A stretch of 5,872 bases of DNA, taken from the NCBI GenBank assembly GCA_002329495.1, contig DCTH01000088.1, positions 7,193 to 13,064 on the forward strand, written 5' to 3'. Origin of the DNA: Syntrophothermus sp. UBA1445. GTDB lineage: Bacteria; Bacillota; Syntrophomonadia; Syntrophomonadales; DTU052. The notes beneath the pieces were generated by a model, which had not been told where the DNA came from, did not search any database, and was given only the letters and a program-made list of their open reading frames with translations. Shown one piece after another: positions 1 through 5,872 of the stretch. How positions within the stretch are numbered: the first letter of the stretch is position 1; the number at the start of each line of letters is the position of its first letter. A program made the position numbers and the translations under genes.

Positions 1-34
1 CTTGACGGGGCTGCATCAAGGGCGGTGGCCTTTA
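1..34. other. Short non-coding flank downstream of the M56 gene
   Basis: This stretch follows the TGA stop of the M56 peptidase gene on the minus strand. It contains a weak 5-bp inverted repeat (CTTGA at 1-5, TCAAG at 16-20) with a 10-base loop. No T-run is visible before the window ends, so it cannot be called a terminator. It may be the start of one that continues outside the window. Confidence 0.3.
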
Positions 35-2596
35 TCAAGGCTTTATTAGCTGGGGTTCAGTGCCTACAATCTTGTACTGCCGTTCTGCGACCACCTCACC
101 GTTGGCCCTGGTTTTACGGAAGGTAATCAGATCATAACCATCAGTGGTCTTACTCTGCTCCGTCTCATATATAAATCGCTCCCCATTCTCAATCCGCTCC
201 AGCGTCCCCAGCCAGTAGGGGCAGTTATTCAGGAACTCATCATACTTCGTGTATTCCGCGAGCAGTTTGTTCGAGGCCTCCACATTGATATCTGCCAGTT
301 TCTTCTTTACATGCTCCACACTGACCTCGGCTGACCGGCCAATTGACCTCAAATACTCCCGGGCCTGGGCCTCCTGCTGGTTTTTCAGTTCTGCGTAGTC
401 GCTATGCGGTGATAAAACCCTTGAGTGCAGGTGAAGGGGAAACATCTCCTTCACCGATTCCACGTAACCCGAGCCATCCAGCGGTTCCTGGTACTTGATC
501 AGGGAATATCTCCCCTGCCGGTCCCGGAAAAAGGTCATTACCGTTGGAATAGCCCCGCTGCCGCTGACCGTGGTGAAGATCCCATTCTCGAAACCAAAAA
601 CACCCAGACTGGCGATGGTGTATACCTTCACAGTTTCCGTGCCCTCCTGGACGGAGAGGATGATATGGCCTTCACTGACGAATTCTCCATCCTTGTAGCC
701 TCCACTCTGCAGCTTGATCGCGTTGGCCACCGCTTCTTCCAGGTTATCAGTCAGGTGAAAAGGGTTTGATCTAACCCCAAAGACGATGCCCAGGGATTCC
801 GCCACCTGATAAAACCCTGCGCCCTGGTGGACTATTAACACCTCTTTGGTGTTCAGTTCCTTCCCCATTTCGTCAAGTATGGCCACGTGCACCACTGTGT
901 TGCGTTCCGTTGTCGCTTGACCATCCTTGGCGATTGGCGACCAGTAAACGGTAGTACCATATGGCACGCTAAGGCTGCGGACACCTTTGTCTAAACCGGT
1001 ATCATTCTCGGTAAACAGGACCCCGTGCTGGGCCGAATAACTGACAGTGTGGCCCTCCCCCATACGCTCCGCAAGAATTCGGATACCCGGGGTGCTGGAC
1101 ATTGCCGGCGTGTATCGCTGCGGAAAAACATACAGTCGGAAGTCAAGTTTGTTCAGGAAGTCCTTGAAAGTACTTATATCCCTGGAGTACTCCCACAGCT
1201 TGCGGGGGAATTCCTTCTGCGCCACGCTCCTGGCAATTGCCACTGTTTCAGTCTCCTCGCCGGAAAACTGGGAGATATACGTGATCGATTCCACATTCTC
1301 GATCAATGCGAACATAATCACCGCATTACTGCGAAGAGTCCCCTTAACCTGATCCCTGGTCAGTTCGGTCTGGCGGAAATCATAGTTTACGGTTATCCCG
1401 TAAGGAGCGGCTTCGGTCTGGAGGGAGACCTCCTGGCGCCAGCTGGAGAGGGGAAGCAGGCTGATAATATTCACTACCTTGCTGTTGTTTCCTACATACG
1501 GGGTCCGGTGCTCCAGGAGTCCCTCGGCATCATAGGAGGATATCGACCCTGATGCCGGATCCTTGTCAAGCCCGCTGGTCAACAGCAGGCCTCCCAGCAT
1601 CGCTATGCATAATACCCCCAGTAAGGCGATAGCCTTCCGCTGGCCTTTAAATATTTCCGCCATCTTAATCATCTTCAGCCTCCTCGACATGTTTTTATGG
1701 TCATCAACCATACCCAGCAGCCGGGGAGCGAGGTTGGCTGACGGGAAGCCCTCCAGGACTGTCAGGAGAGCTTGGCCGTAACTCCGGTGTTCAGCGTTTT
1801 CCAGCACCGACAACACGTAATGGTCCGTCGCCACCTCCATGTCTTCCCGGATACGCTTGAAGCAGTACCAGATTACCGGGTTAAACCAGTGTACGATCTG
1901 CAGCAGGATCAGCAGGTGGTTAACCAGCACATCCCTGCGCTTATAGTGGGCCATCTCATGTAGCAGTATATACCGGATGGCATCGTCAGAGAGCCTTTCC
2001 GTCGCTGGAGTCAAGAGTATCCGGGGATGCAGGATACCAAAGAGCGAAGGGGTCCCTACCACCTCCTGCACCACCAGGGTCAGGCGGTCACCAGTCCCCA
2101 TCTGTGCCTTACAGGATTCAAAAATATGCGCCAACCGGGCATCTGGTTCCCGGCAGCCCCGGGATAGCCTGCGATTAAGCGAATAACAGGTTAGAGCCAG
2201 CCAGAAGGCCATAAAACCCATACCTGCAATCCAGATCCAGGGCAGAAGATCCCGGACATTGGGTGTTGTCTGGTTCGGTGGAGTGATAACCGGCAGAGGC
2301 TGTGCCTCGGTTAATGACCCGGCAGTAATTGGAGGGATTATTGCCGGTGCTGGTTCTTGATATGTACCATGCGTCATTCTCTCAGCCGGGAAAACGTCCG
2401 GCACGAAGTTAAAGAGGCTTACCGCACTGGCCGGGCCAAAAGGTATAATCAACTTCAGGATCAGCACCATCCAGATGAGGTAATGCCACTGGGGGTTCAG
2501 CCGATTCTTCAACACTGCCTTCAGCAGTATAATGATCAGCCCTGCCACCGTGGCATAAAGCGAAGTCATCAAAACGGAGTGCAACACATCAGCCAT
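35..2596 (-). CDS. M56 family (BlaR1/MecR1-type) membrane metallopeptidase with a DUF4825-like, non-penicillin-binding sensor region
   Basis: The predicted product is a membrane zinc protease that would sense an extracytoplasmic signal and inactivate the repressor encoded just upstream, as BlaR1 does with BlaI. The ATG at 2596 gives 853 residues. Hydrophobic segments lie near residues 5-27, 40-60, 117-139 and 321-342, with a proline-rich loop at about 76-115. The cytoplasmic protease part carries HEMAH (213-217) and a downstream EVATD (254-258), expected to supply the zinc ligands and catalytic Glu. After the fourth helix about 510 residues should lie outside the membrane. Residues 355-450 (YVGNNSKVVNIISLLPL) resemble DUF4825. 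The rest, up to the C-terminus, I cannot name, and I see no convincing penicillin-binding SxxK/KTG arrangement. BlaR1 is about 600 residues, so this protein is clearly longer. A GTG at 2602 is an alternative start, but the SD-like GGAGG at 2604-2608 is spaced properly only for the ATG. Family assignment is firm; the signal sensed is unknown. Confidence 0.93.
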   Translation of the reverse strand: MADVLHSVLMTSLYATVAGLIIILLKAVLKNRLNPQWHYLIWMVLILKLIIPFGPASAVSLFNFVPDVFPAERMTHGTYQEPAPAIIPPITAGSLTEAQPLPVITPPNQTTPNVRDLLPWIWIAGMGFMAFWLALTCYSLNRRLSRGCREPDARLAHIFESCKAQMGTGDRLTLVVQEVVGTPSLFGILHPRILLTPATERLSDDAIRYILLHEMAHYKRRDVLVNHLLILLQIVHWFNPVIWYCFKRIREDMEVATDHYVLSVLENAEHRSYGQALLTVLEGFPSANLAPRLLGMVDDHKNMSRRLKMIKMAEIFKGQRKAIALLGVLCIAMLGGLLLTSGLDKDPASGSISSYDAEGLLEHRTPYVGNNSKVVNIISLLPLSSWRQEVSLQTEAAPYGITVNYDFRQTELTRDQVKGTLRSNAVIMFALIENVESITYISQFSGEETETVAIARSVAQKEFPRKLWEYSRDISTFKDFLNKLDFRLYVFPQRYTPAMSSTPGIRILAERMGEGHTVSYSAQHGVLFTENDTGLDKGVRSLSVPYGTTVYWSPIAKDGQATTERNTVVHVAILDEMGKELNTKEVLIVHQGAGFYQVAESLGIVFGVRSNPFHLTDNLEEAVANAIKLQSGGYKDGEFVSEGHIILSVQEGTETVKVYTIASLGVFGFENGIFTTVSGSGAIPTVMTFFRDRQGRYSLIKYQEPLDGSGYVESVKEMFPLHLHSRVLSPHSDYAELKNQQEAQAREYLRSIGRSAEVSVEHVKKKLADINVEASNKLLAEYTKYDEFLNNCPYWLGTLERIENGERFIYETEQSKTTDGYDLITFRKTRANGEVVAERQYKIVGTEPQLIKP

Positions 2597-2598
2597 CG

Positions 2599-2973
2599 TC
2601 ACGCCTCCTCATCCAGGAGTTTTTTCAACTTCTCCAGCTGTTCCCGGGATATCCTTTGTTCCCTGACAAAGCTGGCCAGCATCAGGTTTACCGACCCGTT
2701 ATACATCTTCTTCAGGAATGAACTGTTGGCATAGGCCCGGTACTCCTCGGCACTGACCAGAGGAGAATAGAGGAAGGCCTTGCCTTCGGTCGGGTCCGCC
2801 TTGATGGCCCCTTTCGCAACCAGGCGGGTAATAAGCGTTTGAATGGTCTTGGGTTTCCAGTCCGAGCGGGAAAGGAGCCTCTCCACTACCTGTGAGCTGG
2901 TGGCCGACCCCAGTTCCCAGAGGACTTTCATCACCTCTAATTCCGATTCCGATATCTGTGGTACCTGACCCAT
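2599..2973 (-). CDS. BlaI/MecI family winged-helix transcriptional repressor
   Basis: This 124-residue protein matches the usual BlaI/MecI length. An N-terminal winged-helix domain spans about residues 7-75, with ISESELEVMKVLWELG as the first helix and WKPKTIQTLITRLVAKGAI (39-57) as the recognition helix and start of the wing. The C-terminal part (about 76-124) is helical and should form the dimer interface. In S. aureus BlaI and MecI the induced cut is at Asn101-Phe102. By eye the matching spot here is Ser101-Phe102 in LASFVREQ, which is inference. The protein should bind the two palindromes in its own promoter and repress itself and the M56 gene. Its TGA stop (2601-2599) lies two bases before the M56 ATG, so the pair is co-transcribed and probably translationally coupled. 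The ATG at 2973 has AGGAGG five bases upstream. No beta-lactamase or PBP gene is in view, so targets outside the operon are unknown. Confidence 0.95.
   Translation of the reverse strand: MGQVPQISESELEVMKVLWELGSATSSQVVERLLSRSDWKPKTIQTLITRLVAKGAIKADPTEGKAFLYSPLVSAEEYRAYANSSFLKKMYNGSVNLMLASFVREQRISREQLEKLKKLLDEEA
2604..2608 (-). promoter_or_regulatory. Ribosome binding site that decides the M56 start
   Basis: GGAGG, inside the last codons of the repressor gene, lies seven bases before the ATG at 2596 but only one base before the GTG at 2602. The spacing favours the ATG, making the protein 853 rather than 855 residues. The site also implies coupling of the two reading frames. Confidence 0.75.
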
Positions 2974-2978
2974 GTGAA

Positions 2979-2984
2979 CCTCCT
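2979..2984 (-). promoter_or_regulatory. Ribosome binding site of the BlaI-family gene
   Basis: A full AGGAGG lies five bases upstream of the ATG at 2973 on the minus strand. It supports that start and is typical of Bacillota. Confidence 0.8.
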
Positions 2985-2988
2985 AATG

Positions 2989-3002
2989 ACTACAAGTGTA
3001 AT
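2989..3002 (-). promoter_or_regulatory. BlaI-type operator, downstream copy
   Basis: On the plus strand the bases read ACTACA-AG-TGTAAT, a 14-bp palindrome with one mismatched pair and a perfect TACA-N2-TGTA core at 2991-3000. The core is close to the TACA/TGTA operators known for BlaI and MecI. With transcription predicted to start near 3005, bound repressor would sit just inside the transcribed region. Its centre is 25 bp from the centre of the second copy. Confidence 0.85.
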
Positions 3003-3011
3003 CCTGTTTTA

Positions 3012-3040
3012 ATATTACAGTTGTAATCCATAAGGGTCAA
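3012..3040 (-). promoter_or_regulatory. Sigma-A-like promoter of the blaI-M56 operon
   Basis: On the minus strand, TTGACC (3040-3035) and TAATAT (3017-3012) are separated by 17 bases, giving a predicted start near 3005. The -35 box matches the consensus at five of six positions and the -10 box at four of six. The upstream operator overlaps the -10 box and spacer, as expected for a repressor-controlled promoter. The leader to the ATG at 2973 would be about 30 bases. Confidence 0.75.
3014..3027 (-). promoter_or_regulatory. BlaI-type operator, upstream copy overlapping the -10 region
   Basis: ATTACA-GT-TGTAAT is a perfect 14-bp palindrome with a two-base centre. It covers part of the -10 box and the spacer of the operon promoter, so repressor binding should block RNA polymerase. 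It matches the downstream copy closely, which supports both being targets of the repressor encoded next to them. Confidence 0.88.
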
Positions 3041-3077
3041 GGGGAAAATAGCTGTCGGCACAAAGGACTTTCACGAC

Positions 3078-3112
3078 CAGGCCCGGTGGCGGTGTATATG
3101 GCCCTGGGCCTG
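3078..3112. repeat. Inverted repeat between the glycohydrolase and blaI-like genes
   Basis: CAGGCCC (3078-3084) and GGGCCTG (3106-3112) form a 7-bp G+C-rich stem with a 21-base loop, just past the end of the glycohydrolase gene. On the minus strand no T-run follows, so it is not a standard intrinsic terminator. It may slow or partly end transcription, or protect the 3' end of the message. Confidence 0.35.
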
Positions 3113-3120
3113 CTTGGTGT

Positions 3121-3906
3121 CTAAGAAACGACATTTTCCCATCCACAACGGGTATAGAATGCAATGATCACTTCCCGGAACTCAACTGGCAGTGAACTCA
3201 TCACCCGGTCTTTAATATAGGAAGGGATCTCCCTGTAGAAGGCCTCCGCTATGCCCCCGGCAATGGCCGCGATGGTGTCGCTGTCACCCCCGATAGAGAT
3301 GGCATTGCGGATGGTATCCTCGTAGTCGCTGGACTCCAGAAAAGCAACGATGGCCTGGGGAACGCTCCCCTGGCAGGAAACATCGAATTTATACGCCTCC
3401 CGGATTTCGTCCAGGGAAAAGTTCAGGTCGTATTCAAACCTCTCTTCCACCAGCGACTTGATCGATTCCTGGGTCTCACCGTGCAGAGCCCAGAAAAGAC
3501 AAGCCGCAGCAGCCTGGGCTCCCTTTATTCCCTCCGGATGGTTGTGGGATACCGCCGCACTCTCTTGCGCCTTAACCAATACTGTTTCCAGCGAGTCATA
3601 GAAGCACCCCACCGGACTTACCCGCATCGCCGATCCATTGCCCCAGCTTTTATAAGGCAGGCTGTTGTCATCCGCCGCCCATATCCTGAAACTGTGGCCA
3701 TAGCCGGCATCCGGATACCTTCGGTACCATTTGCGGTAGCAGAGGCCAAAGTCCAGATTGTTAAGCAGCGCATCCATGGTAGCAATGGTCATCACCGAAT
3801 CGTCGGTAAATCGGGAACGCGGAGAGAACAGTTCAAAATGCTTGGATTTATGATTATGCCATTCAAACACCGAGCCAATGAAGTCCCCACAAATCGTACC
3901 AATCAT
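3121..3906 (-). CDS. ADP-ribosylglycohydrolase (ARH/DraG) family protein
   Basis: Members of this family remove ADP-ribose from proteins or small molecules using two divalent metal ions, often Mg or Mn. From the ATG at 3906 the product is 261 residues, soluble, with no signal peptide. MIGTICGDFIGSVFEW at the N-terminus is typical of short bacterial members. FTDDSVMT (33-40) carries the TDD metal ligands. GNGSAMRVSP (89-98) and SHNHPEG (120-126) are further conserved blocks, and GGDSDT (206-211) supplies the second set of metal ligands. All key acidic residues seem present, so it should be active. A start at 3930 would add eight residues, but AAGGAG (3922-3917) lies inside that extension, ten bases before the ATG at 3906, and homologues as I recall them begin at this Met. 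No ADP-ribosyltransferase is next to it, so the substrate is unknown. Reversal of arginine ADP-ribosylation (DraG-like) and ARH3-like hydrolysis of other linkages are both possible. Confidence 0.92.
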   Translation of the reverse strand: MIGTICGDFIGSVFEWHNHKSKHFELFSPRSRFTDDSVMTIATMDALLNNLDFGLCYRKWYRRYPDAGYGHSFRIWAADDNSLPYKSWGNGSAMRVSPVGCFYDSLETVLVKAQESAAVSHNHPEGIKGAQAAAACLFWALHGETQESIKSLVEERFEYDLNFSLDEIREAYKFDVSCQGSVPQAIVAFLESSDYEDTIRNAISIGGDSDTIAAIAGGIAEAFYREIPSYIKDRVMSSLPVEFREVIIAFYTRCGWENVVS

Positions 3907-3916
3907 TTCACGACAA

Positions 3917-3922
3917 CTCCTT
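3917..3922 (-). promoter_or_regulatory. Ribosome binding site that decides the glycohydrolase start
   Basis: AAGGAG lies ten bases before the ATG at 3906. The upstream in-frame ATG at 3930 has only weak purine stretches before it. Together with the family-typical N-terminus, this selects the shorter form. Confidence 0.65.
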
Positions 3923-3942
3923 TCTCCCATCGAGATGAGGTC

Positions 3943-3964
3943 CCGCCCAGCATCTTGCTGGCGG
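3943..3964 (-). promoter_or_regulatory. Stable hairpin in the glycohydrolase leader
   Basis: On the minus strand CCGCCAGCA (3964-3956) pairs with TGCTGGGCGG (3952-3943) around a three-base loop, giving nine base pairs with one bulged base. It lies about 20 bases upstream of the ribosome binding site, within the predicted leader RNA. No T-run follows, so it is not a terminator. It could affect message stability or initiation; its role is unknown. Confidence 0.45.
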
Positions 3965-3996
3965 TCAAATACAGGTCTGACTTGGACACTATCCTA

Positions 3997-4025
3997 ATCA
4001 TATAACGTGGGTAGCCGGAAGCCAA
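3997..4025 (-). promoter_or_regulatory. Candidate promoter of the glycohydrolase gene
   Basis: On the minus strand TTGGCT (4025-4020) and TATGAT (4002-3997) are 17 bases apart, matching the sigma-A consensus at four and five of six positions. Transcription would start near 3990 and give a leader of about 85 bases that includes the hairpin at 3943-3964. Confidence 0.45.
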
Positions 4026-4063
4026 TTTAACCGGGGACATAATCTTTTGCCAGGGAATCAGGG

Positions 4064-4092
4064 TTGAAGAGACTTGGCCAAAAATATATACT
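4064..4092 (+). promoter_or_regulatory. Candidate sigma-A-like promoter of the acyl-CoA ligase gene
   Basis: TTGAAG (4064-4069) and TATACT (4087-4092) are separated by 17 bases in an A+T-rich stretch, with four and five consensus matches. The predicted start is near 4099, about 35 bases before the ATG at 4134. Another TATAAC-type box at 4001-4006 has a poorer -35 partner. Confidence 0.6.
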
Positions 4093-4101
4093 CAATTTAG
4101 A

Positions 4102-4117
4102 ATATTGTTAACAGTAT
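4102..4117. promoter_or_regulatory. Imperfect 16-bp palindrome, candidate operator of the ligase gene
   Basis: ATATTGTTAACAGTAT is symmetric about the GTTAAC centre (4107-4112) with one mismatched pair per arm. It sits between the predicted transcription start and the ribosome binding site, a common place for a repressor to bind. It does not resemble the TACA/TGTA operators of the neighbouring repressor. The regulator is unknown. Confidence 0.4.
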
Positions 4118-4121
4118 GAAT

Positions 4122-4126
4122 GGAGG
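4122..4126 (+). promoter_or_regulatory. Ribosome binding site that decides the ligase start
   Basis: GGAGG lies seven bases before the ATG at 4134 but only one base before the ATG at 4128, and downstream of the ATG at 4116. It therefore selects 4134 among the three in-frame starts. Confidence 0.8.
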
Positions 4127-4133
4127 TATGTTG

Positions 4134-5819
4134 ATGGCCAACTCACAATCCCCTGATCTGGAGCGCCGTTGGTGGATTAAGAATTATGATCACGATGTTC
4201 GGCCTACCCTGACCTGGCCCCGCTTCCCCGCCTATGAGATTCTAAGGATTTCGGCCAACATAGAGCCGCACAAGGCGGCTATCGACTTCTATGGAAACCG
4301 GATCAGCTTCTGGGACTTGCAGCTTCAGGTGCACCGCCTGGCTAACGCCATGATTGAAGCCGGGGTCAAAAAAGGCGACCGGATTGGCCTTCTCCTGGCG
4401 AACTCCCCCCAGTTTGTGATCGCGTTCTGGGCCCTGCTGCATACCGGAGCCATTGCGGTCAATCTGAACCCCATGTACACCAAGGACGAGCTTAAAGTTA
4501 TTGTAAACAAATTGGGAATATCTGGCCTGATAACCTATGACGTGGTTATACCAACCGTTAGGGCCTTATCCCAGGAAACCGACCTCAGCTTCATACTGGT
4601 TACCAAACTCTCCGATTATATGAAGGATACTGAATTGAGCACCTCTCAGAGTCTGGGTCTGGAACCCGGCTGGCATCATTTCTCCGAGTTTATTGCAGCC
4701 TGCGACAACGAAGCAGCTCCCGCCCTTCCCATCAAACAGGAGGATCCGGCGGTGATCCAGTTCACCGGTGGAACCACCGGCACTCCCAAGGGTGCGGTTC
4801 TTACCCATCGCAACATTGTTTGTTCAACCTATACCTATGCCGAGTGGCTGAAACCTATAATCGATATGTATCCGGTTCCCCGGCGCAACTTCATGGGGGT
4901 TCTGCCCTACTTCCATGTCTACGGGGAGATCTGTGCCAACTGCTTCTCCGTTGTAAGCCGCGCCACCCAGATAATCCTGAGCAGCTTCAATGTGGACGAG
5001 GTGATCGACACCGTCGCTCGGATAGGTGATATCCCGTACTTCCCGGCGGTTCCCACCATGATTACGGCCCTGGTCAACCACCCGCGGGCCAAGGAACTGG
5101 GACAGATCGTAGGAATCATGAACAGCGGCGGGGCCCCGCTGCCGGCGGCCCTGATCAAGAAGGCCAACGACCAAAACATCTTCATCGTTGAAGGCTGGGG
5201 GATGAGCGAAATCACCTCCCTGGGAATAAACAACCCCTATATGGGAGTCAAGAAACCCTTAAGCATCGGATTGCCCCTGGTCGACACCGACGTCAAGATC
5301 GTGGATCCGGAAACCGGCCTGGAGGTTCCGCAGGGCCAGACCGGCGAGATCCACATCAAGTCTAATCTAATAATGAAGGGCTACTGGAACGAACCCGAGG
5401 AAACCGCCAAGATGATCGATAAGGATGGATACCTCAATACCGGTGATGTGGCCTACCAGGACGAGGATGGCTATATCTTTATCGTGGACCGGACCAAGGA
5501 CCTCATCATATCAGGGGGCTACAATGTCTACCCCCGTGAGATCGATGAGGCCGTGCTACAGCATCCCAAGGTCAAGGATGTAATAACCATCGGGATTCCC
5601 GACGAATACCGGGGTGAGGTTCCCAAAATCTTTGTCATGCTGGAGGAAGGGGTCACCGCCACCGCTGAGGAGCTCATCGCTTACTGCAAGGAGGTACTGG
5701 CACCTTACAAGGTACCACGGGCGGTTGAGTTCCGGACCGAACTCCCCCGCTCAGCCGTGGGCAAAGCCCTGCGCCGGGTATTGAGGGACGAAGAATTGGC
5801 TAAGACGAAGCAGGCTTAA
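4134..5819 (+). CDS. FadD-like long-chain acyl-CoA ligase (AMP-forming)
   Basis: The enzyme should activate a carboxylic acid, most likely a fatty acid, to its CoA thioester via an acyl-adenylate, using ATP and releasing AMP and pyrophosphate. From the ATG at 4134 it has 561 residues, the same length as E. coli FadD. The adenylate-forming motifs appear in order: the phosphate-binding loop FTGGTTGTPKGAVLTH (210-225), PYFHVYGE (258-265), GWGMSE (354-359), TGD (436-438), the hinge region DRTKDLIISGGYNVYP (452-467), and PRSAVGKALRR (538-548) with the catalytic lysine at 544. All are intact. There is no signal peptide and no clear membrane helix; the protein should be cytoplasmic or loosely membrane-bound. 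It is transcribed alone, away from the glycohydrolase gene, and ends at a strong terminator, so it is probably monocistronic. Chain-length preference cannot be read from the sequence; medium-chain or aromatic acids are alternatives. Confidence 0.94.
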   Translation: MANSQSPDLERRWWIKNYDHDVRPTLTWPRFPAYEILRISANIEPHKAAIDFYGNRISFWDLQLQVHRLANAMIEAGVKKGDRIGLLLANSPQFVIAFWALLHTGAIAVNLNPMYTKDELKVIVNKLGISGLITYDVVIPTVRALSQETDLSFILVTKLSDYMKDTELSTSQSLGLEPGWHHFSEFIAACDNEAAPALPIKQEDPAVIQFTGGTTGTPKGAVLTHRNIVCSTYTYAEWLKPIIDMYPVPRRNFMGVLPYFHVYGEICANCFSVVSRATQIILSSFNVDEVIDTVARIGDIPYFPAVPTMITALVNHPRAKELGQIVGIMNSGGAPLPAALIKKANDQNIFIVEGWGMSEITSLGINNPYMGVKKPLSIGLPLVDTDVKIVDPETGLEVPQGQTGEIHIKSNLIMKGYWNEPEETAKMIDKDGYLNTGDVAYQDEDGYIFIVDRTKDLIISGGYNVYPREIDEAVLQHPKVKDVITIGIPDEYRGEVPKIFVMLEEGVTATAEELIAYCKEVLAPYKVPRAVEFRTELPRSAVGKALRRVLRDEELAKTKQA

Positions 5820-5830
5820 GGTTAGATGCG

Positions 5831-5866
5831 AAACCCCCGTCCAACCGAATGGGCGGGGGTTTTCTG
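5831..5866 (+). terminator. Rho-independent terminator after the ligase gene
   Basis: A hairpin starts 11 bases after the TAA stop. AAACCCCCGTCCA (5831-5843) pairs with TGGGCGGGGGTTT (5850-5862), giving 13 pairs including one G-T wobble around the loop ACCGAA. The T-run continues as TTTTCTGT. The A-run on the left arm could let it act on the opposite strand too. Confidence 0.92.
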
Positions 5867-5872
5867 TGTAAA

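Noticed and set aside
65..76. TACA-N4-TGTA near the end of the M56 gene, resembling a BlaI operator
   Set aside because: The spacer is four bases rather than the two seen in both promoter sites, and it lies inside coding sequence at the 3' end of the gene.
1025..1552. Plus-strand open frame of 175 codons opposite the M56 gene
   Set aside because: It lies wholly antisense to a well-supported coding region, has no recognisable domain, and its start has no convincing ribosome binding site.
3062..3124. Short plus-strand frame ending in MALGLLGV, a possible gene remnant
   Set aside because: It is about 20 codons, contains the inverted repeat at 3078-3112, has no ribosome binding site and matches nothing I recognise.
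3481..4005. Plus-strand open frame of 174 codons opposite the glycohydrolase gene
   Set aside because: It is the antisense shadow of a gene with complete family motifs, and its translation shows no domain.
3984..4044. Weak direct repeat (GGACACTATC at 3984-3993, GGACATAATC at 4035-4044), considered as a mobile-element trace
   Set aside because: Only 8 of 10 bases match, there are no terminal inverted repeats or target duplication, and chance similarity is likely in intergenic DNA.
4116..4133. Upstream in-frame ATG codons at 4116 and 4128 as starts for the ligase
   Set aside because: The GGAGG at 4122-4126 lies downstream of the first and only one base from the second; the ATG at 4134 has proper spacing.

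Overview
The window looks like chromosomal DNA from a member of the Bacillota, plausibly an anaerobic clostridial lineage. The grounds are AGGAGG-type ribosome binding sites, a BlaI/M56 regulatory pair whose sensor region is of a type I associate with this phylum, and a FadD-like acyl-CoA ligase resembling those of fatty-acid-using anaerobes. Base composition is a little over half G+C by eye. The taxonomic call is inference. No mobile element, CRISPR array, tRNA or rRNA was seen.

Layout: positions 35-2973 (minus strand) hold a two-gene operon, a BlaI/MecI-family repressor followed by an M56 (BlaR1-type) membrane metallopeptidase. The repressor stop and peptidase start lie within a few bases of each other. 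The promoter ahead of the repressor carries two BlaI-type palindromes (TACA-N2-TGTA core), one over the -10 region and one just past the predicted transcription start, so the operon should repress itself. The peptidase keeps the four membrane helices and HExxH zinc site of BlaR1. However, its roughly 500-residue extracytoplasmic part is not the usual penicillin-binding sensor; it begins with a DUF4825-like segment. The likely reading is a derepression circuit that responds to some other envelope signal.

Positions 3121-3906 (minus strand) encode an ADP-ribosylglycohydrolase-family protein with complete metal-binding motifs and its own probable promoter and leader hairpin. It lies upstream of the repressor on the same strand, with 147 bases between them and no convincing terminator, so some read-through is possible.

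Positions 4134-5819 (plus strand) encode a 561-residue FadD-like acyl-CoA ligase, divergent from the glycohydrolase. It has a sigma-A-like promoter, a 16-bp imperfect palindrome between the predicted start of transcription and the ribosome binding site, and a strong intrinsic terminator at the right edge. Nothing in the sequence ties the three transcription units to one process. The non-penicillin BlaR1/BlaI sensor system is the most interesting item.
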